Below, piece after piece: positions 11,758 to 26,985 of a stretch of 64,000 nt of DNA; positions within the stretch are counted from its first letter, which is position 1; each line of letters begins with the position of its first letter. Made by a program: the position numbers and the translations under genes. Origin of the DNA: Microvelia longipes (taxonomy: Eukaryota > Arthropoda > Insecta > Hemiptera > Veliidae). The DNA is taken from NCBI GenBank assembly GCA_018340805.1, contig JACMZG010000008.1, positions 28,121,914 to 28,185,913 on the forward strand, read 5' to 3'. The notes under the pieces are model-generated. The model was not told the DNA's origin. It saw only the letters and a list, made by a program, of their open reading frames with translations, and did not search any database.

Positions 11758-12867
11758 ATTAAAAAAAAGTGTAAAGATAAATTAAAATAAAAAATAAGTA
11801 CACTCAGATTTTTTATATTTTGTTCAGAAAAAAGTTAATATAACAGAGAAGGCGAACGATCCCAGTCGTGAAGGATGGAAGAACTCGTATAACTAAAAAG
11901 TAGCTGAAATACATTACACAACAAGTGAGTCATTTGATAAAATTATTTTAATTATACACTAGGTAATAAATACAAACCGGAAAGAATATATTAATATTTA
12001 TTGTAACTGTTAAAAGGATAAGCAAACCTTAGGGTAAGGTATAGTATTTAGGGTTTGATAAAAACTCATCTATTAAACCCTGTCAACCAATTCCATTTTC
12101 AGATATAATTCTGCATTTTAATTGGAAAAGCTATCAATTTCATCTTCAGATATAAACTGAGAGTTGGTTTCGACATTGTATGTTTATTTAGTTTCTGTTA
12201 ATTTTCTGGTTTTAGTATAACTTTACATTTTGTTTATAATTTGGTATGTATTATTGTCAGTAATTGTTTATAATTTATTTACAATTTATTGTTTTAGCCT
12301 TGAAAAGGATACAACACGTCAGTAATACAAATTATAAATTACATACATACAAACATAACAAACAAAATATTTAAAACAATCAATAAATAGTCATAAATAA
12401 TAATAATAAAAAAGAAACAACACTATTATTTAAACTCCGATAGAGAGTACAAAGGCATGTTTTGAAAAGTTTTTGTTATTCTGGGGCTAGGATAGTTTGT
12501 GCTAGTTTGTGTGTTTGTGCTACTACTGATAATGCAGAGTTTCACTCTGCAAAATGTTTAATATGTTTTAATAATAAAATAGACTTCAGTCTTCAATAAA
12601 TTGTTTTAATAATGATATGTACAAAGGTTACAAAAAAAGTAATATTAAATAAAACACGTTAAAAATAACTGTAATATATTGGAAAATATCACACAACTGT
12701 TCATTGTCACATAAACAAACAAGTGATGCATGTTTGGGTTGTTTTGTAAGGTTAAGTAACTCTGTCTTCACAAAAACAATCTTTAGTATATATTGATTTC
12801 CTTTTTGGATTTTTCAATTTGCTTTATTTTTTCTTTAATTTGTTCTTATAGCAAAATTATGAGCTTT
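11758..12867. other. Unannotated sequence with a short direct duplication
   Basis: At about 12087 and 12133 a ~35-bp block containing TTTTCAGATATAA / TCTTCAGATATAA is present twice in direct orientation. The rest is AT-rich with no supported feature. Confidence 0.4.
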
Positions 12868-13098
12868 TATGTCATGAAGAGTAGACTTTTTTATTCGACT
12901 ATGTTTACGTCATGAAGAGTAGACTTTTTTATTCGACTATGTTTATGTCAAAAGGAGTAGACTTTTTTTATTCGACTATGTTTATGTCAAAAGGAGTAGA
13001 CTTTTTTATTCGACTATGTTTTATGCCAAAAAGAGTAGACTTTTTTATTTGACTATGTTTATGTCAAAAAGAGTAGACTTTTTTATTCGATTATGTTT
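12868..13098. repeat. 38/39-bp tandem repeat, 6 copies
   Basis: GAGTAGACTTTTTTATTCGA recurs at 12879, 12917, 12955, 12994, 13033 and 13071, giving periods of 38 or 39 bp. The units are nearly identical, with variation only in the ATGTCATGAA / ATGTCAAAAG segment and in T-run length. The 63-codon ORF over its end is a repeat artefact. Confidence 0.9.
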
Positions 13099-14474
13099 TT
13101 CAACACAATACCAAAATGTAACTACTTTTAATAAACAAATACATAAACTTACTTATCTCTTAAAGCAGCTTTATCAGATGAAGTATAATGCAGACAGTGT
13201 TACTTAATCGTACAAAACAAGCTAAACATGCATAACTTGTTTGTTTCATTGTGACAGGAAACTTTGTGACATTTTGCAATTTTAAGACTTATTTTTAAAG
13301 TTTTTTTTATAAAATATTGGTTTTTATGTAACCTTTGTTTATGGCTAAAGAGAGGGGTTATAACACCCGAAATATACAACTTTGACAAATCAAATAGTAG
13401 AATTCAATTCTTTATCAACCCTTAATTCTGGAACTTAAAGTACTCTAAGATAATTGGTACTTTAAGTAAAATTAAAATCGTTAAAATATATTTTTCCCTT
13501 GATGAATTGTTTTCAATGATAAAGCAAACTATTAAAAATTTTATTTTTACACTTTATTATTTTATATGAAGCCAAAATATGGACAAATCAATTTAATAAT
13601 TGAAATCGTTGTAATAGATTTAACAACTCGACAGAAAATTCGACAATTATAACTTTATTTATTATTTTAAAACCATACATACAGTATAATATAAATAACA
13701 GCATAAAACATTTATAAATAATATAATAATAATAATAAAGTCTATTTGACAATGGAAATATGTTTATTATAATTTGACAAATTATATAACTTGATAAGTA
13801 TGTCCAATAAAACAATAACTTTCTAAGCAATAAAGCGATTGAAATTTAAGCCAAAAAAAGAAATATAAGAAAAAAAGGTAGTGAAACAGGTTAAGGCCAA
13901 TAATTATTTTAAATTAAATAAAATTCAGGTTTGCATGTATTCTACAGTCTGTATTACTCATAAATACTCTATATGCAGAACTAGCACAACTAACCCACAT
14001 ATTGAATAATAACAACTTTATCTCATTCTTTACAAATACTTCACCAGCCAATACACTTGTTGCTTCTGTTAGTGACAGGTATCAGACTATATATCAGACA
14101 AAAACACACCACAAACAGATAAGTAAGTCAAATCCTAATAGCTAACCATAAAAATAATAACAGCAATAACTATACAATAACAAACAAACCACGTGTATAG
14201 TAAATCAGACAGGAAGAAAAATTACAAACCTATAGAAGTCCCTTGTGTTCTGTATTATTTGTTGTTTTCATAATATTTTTTACTACATGGCATAGTCCTA
14301 TGTGATTAGCAAAGTATTTATATATTAATAATTAATTAATTTATGTCTTTATCTAATTTATTTTTACTAATGTAATGAAATTAATATTTTTAATTATATA
14401 AAATTATTTAATTTAATTTTCGAAATTACATAATTTTCTTTGGAAGATTTACTAACCGATAAAGTAAGACATTT
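13099..14474. other. AT-rich sequence without recognisable feature
   Basis: Short lysine/isoleucine/tyrosine-rich ORFs at 13200-13388 and 13588-13830 look like chance ORFs in AT-rich DNA. No repeat shared with the rest of the window was seen. Confidence 0.5.
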
Positions 14475-16946
<2,472 letters not shown>

Positions 16947-16992
16947 CTCTAATACTTCTAACGATTATTTGTTGCAATATTAGTCAATAAAA
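16947..16992 (+). repeat. Shared 3' tail T, copy 3
   Basis: CTCTAATACTTCTAACGATT, TTGTTGCAATATTAG and TCAATAAAA; the most diverged of the three tail copies. Confidence 0.45.
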
Positions 16993-18188
16993 ATAGTAAA
17001 AAAGTACTATTCTGAAGTCTATAATAGTAAAGAAAAACACTAATAAAACAAGAGGAATGCAAGTTTTTCAGCAATACAACAACTATATAACACTACTTAT
17101 TCTTTCTTCAAATGATTATAGACACAAAACCTTTTATAGGTTAATAGGAAAAGAGACACTCCAATATATAATCAAACAAAAACAAAACAAATTTAGACAA
17201 ATAATAAATATTTTAGAAACAAAGCGGAAAAAACTTTATCGACAACTAAAGATAAACTTAATGCGAATAAGAAAAAAAGTAAAATAGAAACAAAAGAAAA
17301 CATGTATATGTGTCTTGCAATGCGTGTCTTGGTGTATAAGTTTACAAATCGATAGTGAAAGAAACATTACTAAGGATTGACTTTAGGAAAGTATCAACTA
17401 GTACTAGCACGCGTTGTACATTCTATTAGAAATTATTAAGATTAAAGATAAAGAGAATAATTGTAAAAAGTACTATTTATGAAAAAGTTTATAGTAAAAG
17501 ATATAACAATATGATACACTTTGAAAGAAACTTACATTTGCTAACTAGTTATTATGCATCACTTAATCCCATGGCTTTTCCTGAAAGTTTTGAACTTAGA
17601 TTTATAATATTAGAACAAAGCAGAGGTTAAAATGAAAGTGCAAGAGGATCAACAATACGTGCTGCACTTGTTTAGTATAATTGTTTACTATCATACATAT
17701 AGTAAAAGTCAGTAAACGTTACAACATTAAACTTTATAGTTAGATTTATCAAACTTACATTTGGACTATAAAAAAATAATTGAACAAAACAAAAGCGTAA
17801 TAAATATACGCAATTTGTGATAAAGAGTAATCTGCAATAACAAATAAATTGTGGTGTTATACCTGATATACAGGTTTATTAGTTGAGTCATCAAAGTCAA
17901 GGGACTGGTTTTGCAGTTATTATATTTTTATAAACTGAAATAAACATTACCTTATAAACATGAAAACAATCTAACAATACTATTTTTGCAAAACAAAATA
18001 AATAAAAATTGATAACTACGAAAAATGTATTTGCTTTAGTTCGTAACTCTACAACAGACTAGATAAGTTAAGAATTTATAGTAAATATATTACATATAAC
18101 TTTATTTATTGTTAACACTATAAAAAGAAAGGCCTGCTATGTACTTGTAGCTTATCCAACAAAGAATTTTATAAAGCAAGTATGTATT
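16993..18188. other. AT-rich sequence without supported gene
   Basis: A 76-codon plus-strand ORF (17057-17287) is lysine/isoleucine/glutamine-rich, has no recognisable motif and sits in A-rich DNA. I treat it as chance. No repeats were recognised. Confidence 0.45.
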
Positions 18189-18465
18189 AATCGAAGAATC
18201 AGCTACCGTCGATACTTGCTGTTAGTTAAGAAAATCCCTGGACCGGTTTCGGCATAATGCCATCATCAGCAGGCGGGGCAACACTCGAGCTCTCAACTAA
18301 TACAGTTATATCAGTGATTAACTTCAAGTCTCAATGAGCACGACGAGCCCTCTGAAGATAAGGGAGGAAGTAGGGAAGGGTTTATAAAGGGAATGTGTAC
18401 CGAGGTAGCTGATTCTTCGATTGCTTCTTTAACTTGCTGTAAAAAAACCTTTTTAATTTTAAGTA
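18189..18465. repeat. Foldback element, family FB-A (long copy)
   Basis: Terminal arms of 18 bp are perfect inverted copies (18189-18206 and 18405-18422). The right arm is followed by the same ~40-bp unpaired tail as in the copy at 2660-2800. Between the arms lies a hammerhead-like block on the minus strand (18237-18274) and a GC-richer segment (18265-18400). The 2660 copy lacks this interior. No ORF is present. Confidence 0.85.
18237..18274 (-). other. Hammerhead-ribozyme-like motif (best stem I)
   Basis: Minus strand, in order: CCTG (18273-18270), CTGATGA (18269-18263), an extra T, stem-loop GGCA-TTA-TGCC, GAAA (18250-18247), self-complementary ACCGGT, C, then CAGG (18240-18237). CCTG and CAGG can form stem I flanking the would-be cleavage site after C. 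This is the layout of a type I hammerhead with minimal stem III. The extra T between CTGATGA and stem II is non-canonical, so activity is unproven. Confidence 0.5.
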
Positions 18466-19596
18466 TGTATTGTGTACGTATAACTGATTATGATTTAAAA
18501 TAATTTTAAAAGATATTTGAGGTCAATATTCAGCATATTTTAATGGAGGTTAAGAGTATCTGACAATAACTTTAAAGGGGGAGACATTTATATCCCCTTG
18601 TTTGTGCAGCCTCCTCAATAACAAAACTTGATTTTGTTTAAAAGTTTTTATTAAAGTTTCAATAATATAATTTAAGTAAATAATAAATAATTAAAAAATT
18701 AATGAAAATCTGTTTAAGGCACAGAAGAGCCAATATTACATTAGATTAAATAACTAATTAGAGACACAAACAATTATTAATAACAAAATATTATGCAAAA
18801 CCATGCAAAACCTAAAAGAACTGTAACTAAATCCAAATACGTTTTGTCAATAAATAAAAACACCAACTTGTGTAAAAACGTTAGCAATAAATCTTGAGGA
18901 TAAAAGGATAATTTATACTGGCATGATGGAACTGTATAGCCTCTGGGAAATAGTCGTACTCACTAATAATACCTGGCAAAAAATATAAAAAAAAAGATAA
19001 TCAGTGCCGAGTCATTTAATTCAAGTGTGCCACGGCAGGCGCAAATCTCAAGTGCCTTAAATCGAGTCATTTGTAAAAACACGATCATTAAAGTAGGAAA
19101 TGGCTTGAGGCTGTAAAAAGAAACTAGGAAGATTGCCAAAAGGCAAGGTCGGGCTGACTGACAGACATGAGGTGAGAGGAGAGCCTCATATTGGGAATAC
19201 AAGGTCAAGACTTGCCATCAACAACACTGAGTTCAAGGGCAATTACACTATATGAGCTTGTCACGACTTTGACAGGACATTGCATCCGGAAACATCATCA
19301 ATATAACCAATCATATCGACTAAAGATAAAAAACTGATTCCAAATCAGGCACGAGTAAAACCACTATGAAGTTTTAGACAAGTATCAAACTAGATGTGGT
19401 TATTGGGTTATTCTTTTGTCTGTAATTGGTTAGTAAATATTGTAAGAATCTAAAAGAGAAATATAAAAAACCAAGCCAAAAGCAATTTAAATCATTACAC
19501 GACAAACCACAGTAATAGCAGTCAAATATATTCGTCGGCCCTAATAATATCTGTGCCACAAACAGTACTAACAACCTTTTAAAGAAGCGAAATCTG
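18466..19596. other. Unannotated sequence
   Basis: Moderately GC-richer between 19010 and 19260, without a convincing ORF. Minus-strand ORFs at 18963-19208 and 19374-19622 have no motif, and the second runs into the R1 fragment. Nothing else is supported. Confidence 0.4.
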
Positions 19597-19959
19597 ACCC
19601 AAATATGCGTGCCAAATCTCAATACAATCGCAATCTTTTTCGTGTTATGATTTTTTTTGAAATTTTTGCTGAATTTTTATAACGGGTTAATGACGTCATC
19701 AAATAATTCTTTCCCAGGTAAAACAACTACACCTATAGACTGATTTGTACAAAGCTTCAACTCTCTAGCATTAATACACTGGAACTACGATGATAACGGA
19801 CACACACACATACAGACAGAATTTTTTTTGAAAACTACTAAGGAGGTCTTAAAACAACTAAAACGGATAATTCCAGTGTCATCCTGGTATTGGAGTTTTT
19901 TTGCAAACACAATACTTTTCTTACATTTACCTACGGAATAGATAAGAAAAAGTAAAAAA
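19597..19959 (-). repeat. R1 element, 5' half (copy C4)
   Basis: Reverse complement of R1 from the GGCACGCAT block back to the 5' hairpin. Visible are GCGTGCCAAATCTCAA (19608), TAATGACGTCATC (19687), CACACACACATACAGACAG (19801) and CAATACTTTTCTTACATTTA. The minus-strand 61-codon ORF at 19785-19970 is inside it and is a shadow. Confidence 0.85.
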
Positions 19960-22900
19960 ATTAAAAACACAACGAATTAAACTGAATATTTAAGTTTATA
20001 AATAAACAGTCAAGTCATAGAACGAAGTAGGAAGCAGATCTGAAATTAACTTCAATTACGAGTGGTTTAACTTAAATTGAAATGTGCAAGACTTATGATC
20101 TTATCATGTTTACAGACCCTTTTGTTTAAAAACAGGATTTCATTTTGATCCAACCTGGTATCATAATACCACAAAAAAATAAGGTTACAAGGGTAAATTT
20201 AAGTGTGAGAATTAAGATTTGAATATCAAACAAAAGAACATTAAAATCAAGAAAACAAAATAAAACAAGATAAAAACATTTCAAAAGACAGGATGTCCTG
20301 GAATGGAAATCTAACTGGAGTTAAAGTTTAAACTGAAACTCAGCAATTACTCTGGAAACTCGTTAACATTACTACAAGTAATCTCTATTACAACGTTACG
20401 ACTGGAATTTCAGCAGGAAAATATTCATCATCATTTCTGACTGTCAAACTAAGAAATCATTAACTAAACCGAGGTTAATTATTTCATGGAAAACAATCCT
20501 TGATTTTTATAACTACCAAAAAGAAGATATCAAAATATGTTTACTATTTGTTACAAGAGTAAGCTAAACTAGTCAAAAAGATTTAAGCAAATCTAGTCAT
20601 ACTAGATTTAATTGATTCTTCAATTTTTATTGCTGGTTATTTGGTTATTGACTTGTTGTATCCATTATTTGGCTTGTACAATTAATAATTATAAATAAAT
20701 AAATAATAAATAAATAAACAAAACAAAACAAACACGAGCATTAACAACTGCTATATTCATCTTGGTTCTAATTTTTAAAATTAGCGTAACTAGCAGTAAT
20801 ATCATAATTAAATGAATTTGGAAATTAATATAACACGAAGGTAATTTTTAACAAATGAAAGTATTTTATAAGGAGGGCTTAAGGCAAGCAACAGGATTTT
20901 AGAAATAAATTAAACTAAAACCCCAGTTTAGTTGATTTGAACTTAAATGACAATAAAATTTATTATAAAGAAAATGCCAGTAAAAAAAATTATGAACACT
21001 TAAATGCCCATAAAAATAACTAAGAAGAAACTGCCAGAAGACATAAATAATATAAACTTAGATAACAATACAATTATAATGAAGAAAATGTCAGTAGACA
21101 TACATGATGTAAACTTAAATTAACAAAAAAATATTATGACAAAAATGGCTAAGGATAAAAATGAAATAAAATAAATTAAATAATCTAAATATAAATTTAC
21201 ATTATATACCGTTATTTTCTGTTGAAAATTCGCTAAAATAAGGTAAACTTAAATAAGAATAAATTAAATCATGTGAACTAAATAAATATGTAAACTTCAC
21301 AACCCTAAAACACATTAACAAGACTCCTGAATACATTATATTAAATATATTAAATATAAATATTTTTTTTTTATTTCCAATTATCTGCACAATAATTTAA
21401 CAATTAATTGAACAATTTCTATAACATACACTACATATATAATAATAGCTAAATTAGTGCAAATTCGGAGTAAATATATAATATCTTATATTATGTATAA
21501 TAAATATTTATATGAGGTATAACTCTTTTTTCTGATATACTTAGGGTAAAAAAGTTATATTTAATTATCATTGTCGTAATTATAGAAAGTTTTTTAGTAC
21601 TAAAAATCAATCGATAAACAATATTTGATATCGTTTAACACGAAAATAATATAATTTATTTCTTCAACCTTGAAAAGTTATTAAAAGATTAACAAATATT
21701 TCTTTAAATAAATTTAAAATTTTTAAACTTTAAAACCTCAACTACAATAATACATACAATTATAAATCTTTTAGATTAACCAACATTTTCACATTTTTAA
21801 TTTTAACACAGTCATGGGAAATAAACCGCAAGAATATGAAATCAAATACAGATCATTACGTTAGAATATTACTTCGTTGTTGTAAGTCATGTTAAAATAT
21901 GTAAACAAACCACAGACTAGGTGTTGAGTTACAAGCTACAAACAGTCACGTGGGGTGTCAGCCTACATATTGGCTAGCTATAGCACCAATTTAATATTAT
22001 GCAAATTGCTTATGAATTCTTGGTATAGTCATGATACAAAAGAAATTAAGTATTACTAAAACCCATCCTTGCCTCCTTAAGAAGAATTGTTTTGGCGGAC
22101 GTCAAATTAAAATTATCTTAACACTAACAGTAAGTTAACATCGTTAATTACACATAAACGTTAAGCTGCAAGTTTAAAGGTCAAAACAGATCTAAACAAT
22201 CTGTTCAACTTAATCGATAAAACAGCAATTCTTTAGATTAGTAATACGGACTCTCTCAAAAGCAATATTTTCCCTCAAAAAATTTGTTAAAACTGGATCA
22301 AAAATATTCACTTACAGAAACAAAAATTTCATATGTTGTATGAAACATTTATTCAATCTTGATTTAAGGATAAAACACATTTTTTTAAACAACAAGGCAG
22401 TCTTAAATATAGCTTAAAACTAGTTTTATTTTCAGACGGAGTATGATGTGAAGTTTATTGAGTACTTTTTATTTAAGAAATAAAGAATCACTCACTTTTC
22501 AAGGGTAAAAACGTTACTTTTTGCTCCCTTGGAAGTAAAAAGTATTCCCTATTATAGGGACGAAAGCCAATTATATCCATTTTTATAGAAATATGTATCC
22601 TCTAAACTTAAAAAGGAGACCCATCAATTTTATAATATTTCCCTGGGGGGCGGCATCCAAAAAATTTATAAGGGAGACCCTATCAAAAAATTGGCTTTAT
22701 TCAAAAAATTAATAAAAAATATAAATAATTAAAATGCATTATTCTAATAATTGGCATTTTAATTACTTATATTTTATATTAATTTTTATACATTTATATT
22801 AATCTTTTACCTCATTTATATTATATAATTTTTAAATTATGTTATATATTTAGCTTTATATATATGTTTTTTTACTATTATTTTATATTTATTTTAATTG

Positions 22901-22997
22901 TGTTCTTTTAGAGTAGTTGTTGTTTATTATTAATCTGTAGTAGCGATTGCTTTTGATTTTTTTGTAATATATTTGGTTGTACTTTTTTCGTTAGGCA
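19960..22997. other. AT-rich sequence, mostly featureless
   Basis: A small cluster at 22520-22690 has a hairpin (TTACTTTTTGC with AAGTAAAAAGTA) and two GGGAGACCC motifs around a GGGGGGCGGC run. It may be a decayed element end. Elsewhere no gene or shared repeat was recognised. Confidence 0.45.
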
Positions 22998-23030
22998 CTG
23001 ATGATGGTTTGTTGAAACTGAAAGCTGGTC
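22998..23030 (+). other. Solo hammerhead-like motif (degenerate)
   Basis: Plus strand: GGCA, CTGATGA (22998-23004), an extra T, stem GGTTT-GTTG-AAACT (five pairs, one G-T), GAAA (23020-23023), AGCTGGTC. The core, spacing and stem II match the foldback copies, but no inverted partner arm and no good stem III or stem I is seen. It is probably the remnant of one foldback arm. Confidence 0.4.
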
Positions 23031-26000
23031 TATCAATACATCATTATTTTAATCAGTGGAGAAACTGTTTTTTCAGTTCCTTTTCTATATAATAAGTTTA
23101 TGTAAAAAAATACTAGTCTGTATTGGTGTTTTATAATATAAGGCAAATAATATAGCTCAATGAATCTGCTAATATTGGTAACCATTTCTTAGAATCTAAT
23201 ATATTTTCCAAAACAGTAAATATAATGATACCCTTTAATTTAACTTCTTTGTTTTTCCTATATTTTTAAGGAAATAATGTTGGTGCATCTAGAATACTCC
23301 ACCCAGTCTAGGGATCCTATAGGATTTTTAACGTTTTAACCCAAAATTAAGAAATTTTTTACCATGAAATTTTAATTTTATTTATTAAATGCAATCATCA
23401 AAAATACCACTATTTCTTTAAAAATTATACACCTAATTAAGATATTTATTCATTATCTTATTAAGGGTCATTAAAATGAGACGCAGATACAATTAATTTC
23501 AGATAAAATCAAAGAAAAGGTCTCAAAAAAGCACTAAAACAATAGGGTATTGAAGCGAAACACAATACGTCGCAGATCATCAGGTTTCACACCTATCGAA
23601 ACCCAAAATCAAATCATAAGAAAAGAACAAAAAAATCAGAGTTGATAAATTAACACAACAAATTTATCAACCAATATTAAAGTATAAAAGATCTTAGCAT
23701 GGTTTAAAGTATAAAAGATAAACACAGAACAATGCGTAGTGAGCATATATAAGCAAAGGCATGTTTTAAATAAAACACACATACAAAGATAGGTAATAAT
23801 AATTAACATATTGCACAGTATATAAAAATAATACATTTACCATGTAATATTTACAACTAGAGGAGAAAAAGAGGAAGTATCACATGTTTTACTAGGGCAG
23901 GAAATCAATCTACTTTCACATACATAATTAACTATTGTAGATTTCAATTAGTAATAACAAAACGCATTTTTAATTTTATGCAAGAAGCACATACATATGT
24001 AATTAAAAACAGTGTAGTTCAACGGACTTCGATTTCATTTCCAAAGGTTTACGAGAGTCAATAACATTTTTTTGTTGTCATACTAACAAAAGGTACGGAT
24101 GAAGCTCGTAAAAATAATAGAATCTAAAGCTTTAGCAAAACAAGCACAGTCTTACAAATTATTGTTTCATAGAATACATAATTCTTATCAATCGATCTTT
24201 ATAGTTATATATTAAAATTATTTAAATCGAGAGTGAATAATGATATTTTTAGGCCTAAGAGGCACTAGTCTAAACTATAGCCTTCTTCAAATATTAGTAT
24301 AATTATAAATATGACATTTTTGTTTATATTTATATAAGAATCCTAGACATTAAATAAGGATTTTAAGAGAAAATTCCAATTTGAAGTTTAAGGTTTTTGA
24401 GATAAGACTTATTAGGCGAGATAAAGTAAGAAGCTAAAGCGAAATAAAATGTATTGTACTTATCAAAGAAGATTATACTCGCATAGATAACACTTACCTG
24501 AAACAAAAGAACATTAAATAATTAAAAATCACCATTGAAATAAATGAAAAGATAATTTTGCAATGTAAATGCTCCTTTATTAGGAGTACTTAGGAGTAAT
24601 AAAATACGACTCGGCACATTTGCTAAAATAAACTAGAATAAAAGTTTAAAAATATATAAACTATAGGGTTAAACGGTTATAAACTAGAATGTATACTTTG
24701 TTTTTACTATTACCTTTGTTCAATTATTATAATTTCAACACTGATATAGCCACTAATCTACTAAATCGTTACAAGTAAACATCGCAGTAATATAAGCGTT
24801 TAAATACACCCCTTCCCACTTGAAGATTGGCAAAAAGAAAAGCGTTTTCTCTTTTAATCATATACTTTTAATTCTTTAAAAATAAGCAAGCAACGTCTTA
24901 TAATTTCATAATTATAAAATTATTTTAAAATTATAATAAACGAAAGGAAAACAACAAATATATATTATAAAACTAATAACTAAAAATAATACTCAAAATT
25001 CGTTCGATAAAGGACTGATTTTGTATTTTCATGTAAGCATTGACTGATACAACAACTGAAAAGACACATAGAGACAGAGTTTTACCCTACTCTCTTTACT
25101 AGAACAACTAACATATTTATTTTCCAAACAAAAGATATTAAAGTGAGATATAAAATCTAATCCATCACCTAGTTACCCACTAGGCAATATAGTAATGACA
25201 ACTCCGTATATCTGTAATGCAATAAACTCACGAGTCTGTCATAAAGTCATGGTCTGATAAGGATCGAAATTGTCACCCTACATTTCAACAAAGTAATAAC
25301 ATCTATAAAGAAAAGTATCGGATATTATTGTCATTCTAAGACAAATATACCGTTAAGTTATAAAATTGCTTTTTGAGACATTAACATTGAGGGAAATGAG
25401 AACAAAGAAAAAACAATAAATATTAATAATTGGTTTATAATGGAAAATGTAACAAGCTCTAAAACTAAAAATAAACTTTATAACAAATCTTTAGTTTAAG
25501 TTAGGGTGATTGTTATAAGAATTGTCGTTTCTTTTTAGGCTTTGTTCTTTTCTTAGTATATTTATTTGTTGGAATTTTTAAAACAATTACCTTACCATTG
25601 AACGCTAACTTGGAACAATAAGAATAAAAATAAATACAATTTCTTAATGTTCAGAATAAAGACAAGATCTTCATGTTAAAAGATCATCCATGGGATGGAT
25701 ATTACCAAAAATACCTCTTTAAGTTAAAAATGATGTACAGAAGAAGCTGAGGTTTCTTTAGTAACAAAATTGTGAAGATCTGTTCTTATAAGCCCATGTA
25801 ACTGGTCCCAGGTCTCACTCCTGGTCAAGGTCTGCTTTATACATCAGGATGACCTGTATAGGTTGAATGTAACATCAATGCTTTGATATTTCGTTTACAT
25901 GTGGTGAGACGTTTATTCCTTCATTTCTTTCAATTACATGTAGCCCTTCACGCTTCTGAAATCATAGGAAAAATGGTCTCAATATTAGTCACATTATCAC

Positions 26001-26849
26001 ATTAACTGGACCATAACCAATGGAGACCATAACAACAAAGGAGTATTTCGATGGCCACGCAGTTGACAGAAAACATGAATTTACACAACCATAACTATAA
26101 ATAGATCATATTAATAATATAGCTAATTTAAACTTATCTAAATAAAAAGATAAAAAACGAAAAAATAAACAAAGTATTAAATATTATTATCACGCAAATT
26201 TGAAGTGAAATACAATTCATTCGTATTTAAATAATGATTACCTCTCCAAACCCTAAATGTTTTAAAAGGAAATTGCAAATTTTAGCGCACGAAATACGAA
26301 ATAATCTAAAATTAAGGCATCCAATAGAAAATGAAGCACGCAAAGCCTTGAAAACTTGATAAGATAGGAATAATAGGCACTTAACATATTGTCCTGGCAC
26401 TTTGTTGCCTTAAGGCCTTACTCTACAGCTACGCCTGAATAATTTACAAACTTCGTAATATCCAAAGTGCATTACCCTTGTAATTTTACTCTTCTTGATA
26501 AAAACAACAAATTCCAACATAGTAACCTTTAAGAAGTAAACTATACTTGTGTCATAAACACGAGTATAGTAAGGAAAAAAGTATATAAAGAGTATAAGTA
26601 AGGAAAAAAGAACAAAGACCACGAGGTACAGGATATATAGTGTAGCGCATGTATTCGTAAATATACAGTTTAGTTATAATTCAGACCTGCCTGTTGTCAT
26701 TTAAATTCTTTTTTACATTGATAACAATAAATCCATTCTTTACTAAATCAATTTCTTTAATGTAACATTACATACAACCTTTCCAAAATTACATATTTCA
26801 TTAATTTAGCATTTTTTCTAATGCTAAATTATTTACTTAACAATCATAA
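23031..26849. other. AT-rich sequence without supported gene
   Basis: Minus-strand ORFs at 23636-23836 and 26410-26622 are low-complexity and unrecognised. A somewhat GC-richer stretch at 25780-26070 has no ORF. No window repeats found. Confidence 0.45.
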
Positions 26850-26985
26850 AAATCGGGTATGGGGTACATCGGAACTTTTCCTCATTACATAGGATTCGCT
26901 ACGCTCATCCTCCCTGCTTTAGGCTCGCTTCACTCGTCCTCAGAAATACAGTTCGCCAAATTTATACTGCAACATGCCTCACTTC
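26850..26985 (-). repeat. R1 element, 3' end only (copy C8)
   Basis: AATCGGGTATGGGGTAC begins the reverse-complemented 3' hairpin. GATTCGCTACGCTCATCC and CTCGCTTCACTCGTCCTC modules follow, then the TTCGCCAAATTTATACTGC block. The rest of the element is missing. Confidence 0.88.

Noticed and set aside
17057..17287. 76-codon basic ORF
   Set aside because: A-rich low complexity, no motif and no supporting context.
23540..23625. CAGATCATCAGG with nearby GAAGCGAAAC, resembling another hammerhead-like copy
   Set aside because: The order and strand of CTGATGA and GAAA do not fit a single stem II between them.
24255..24300. TTGAAGAAGGC reading similar to the 45426 core
   Set aside because: No GAAA follows a closed stem at the required spacing.
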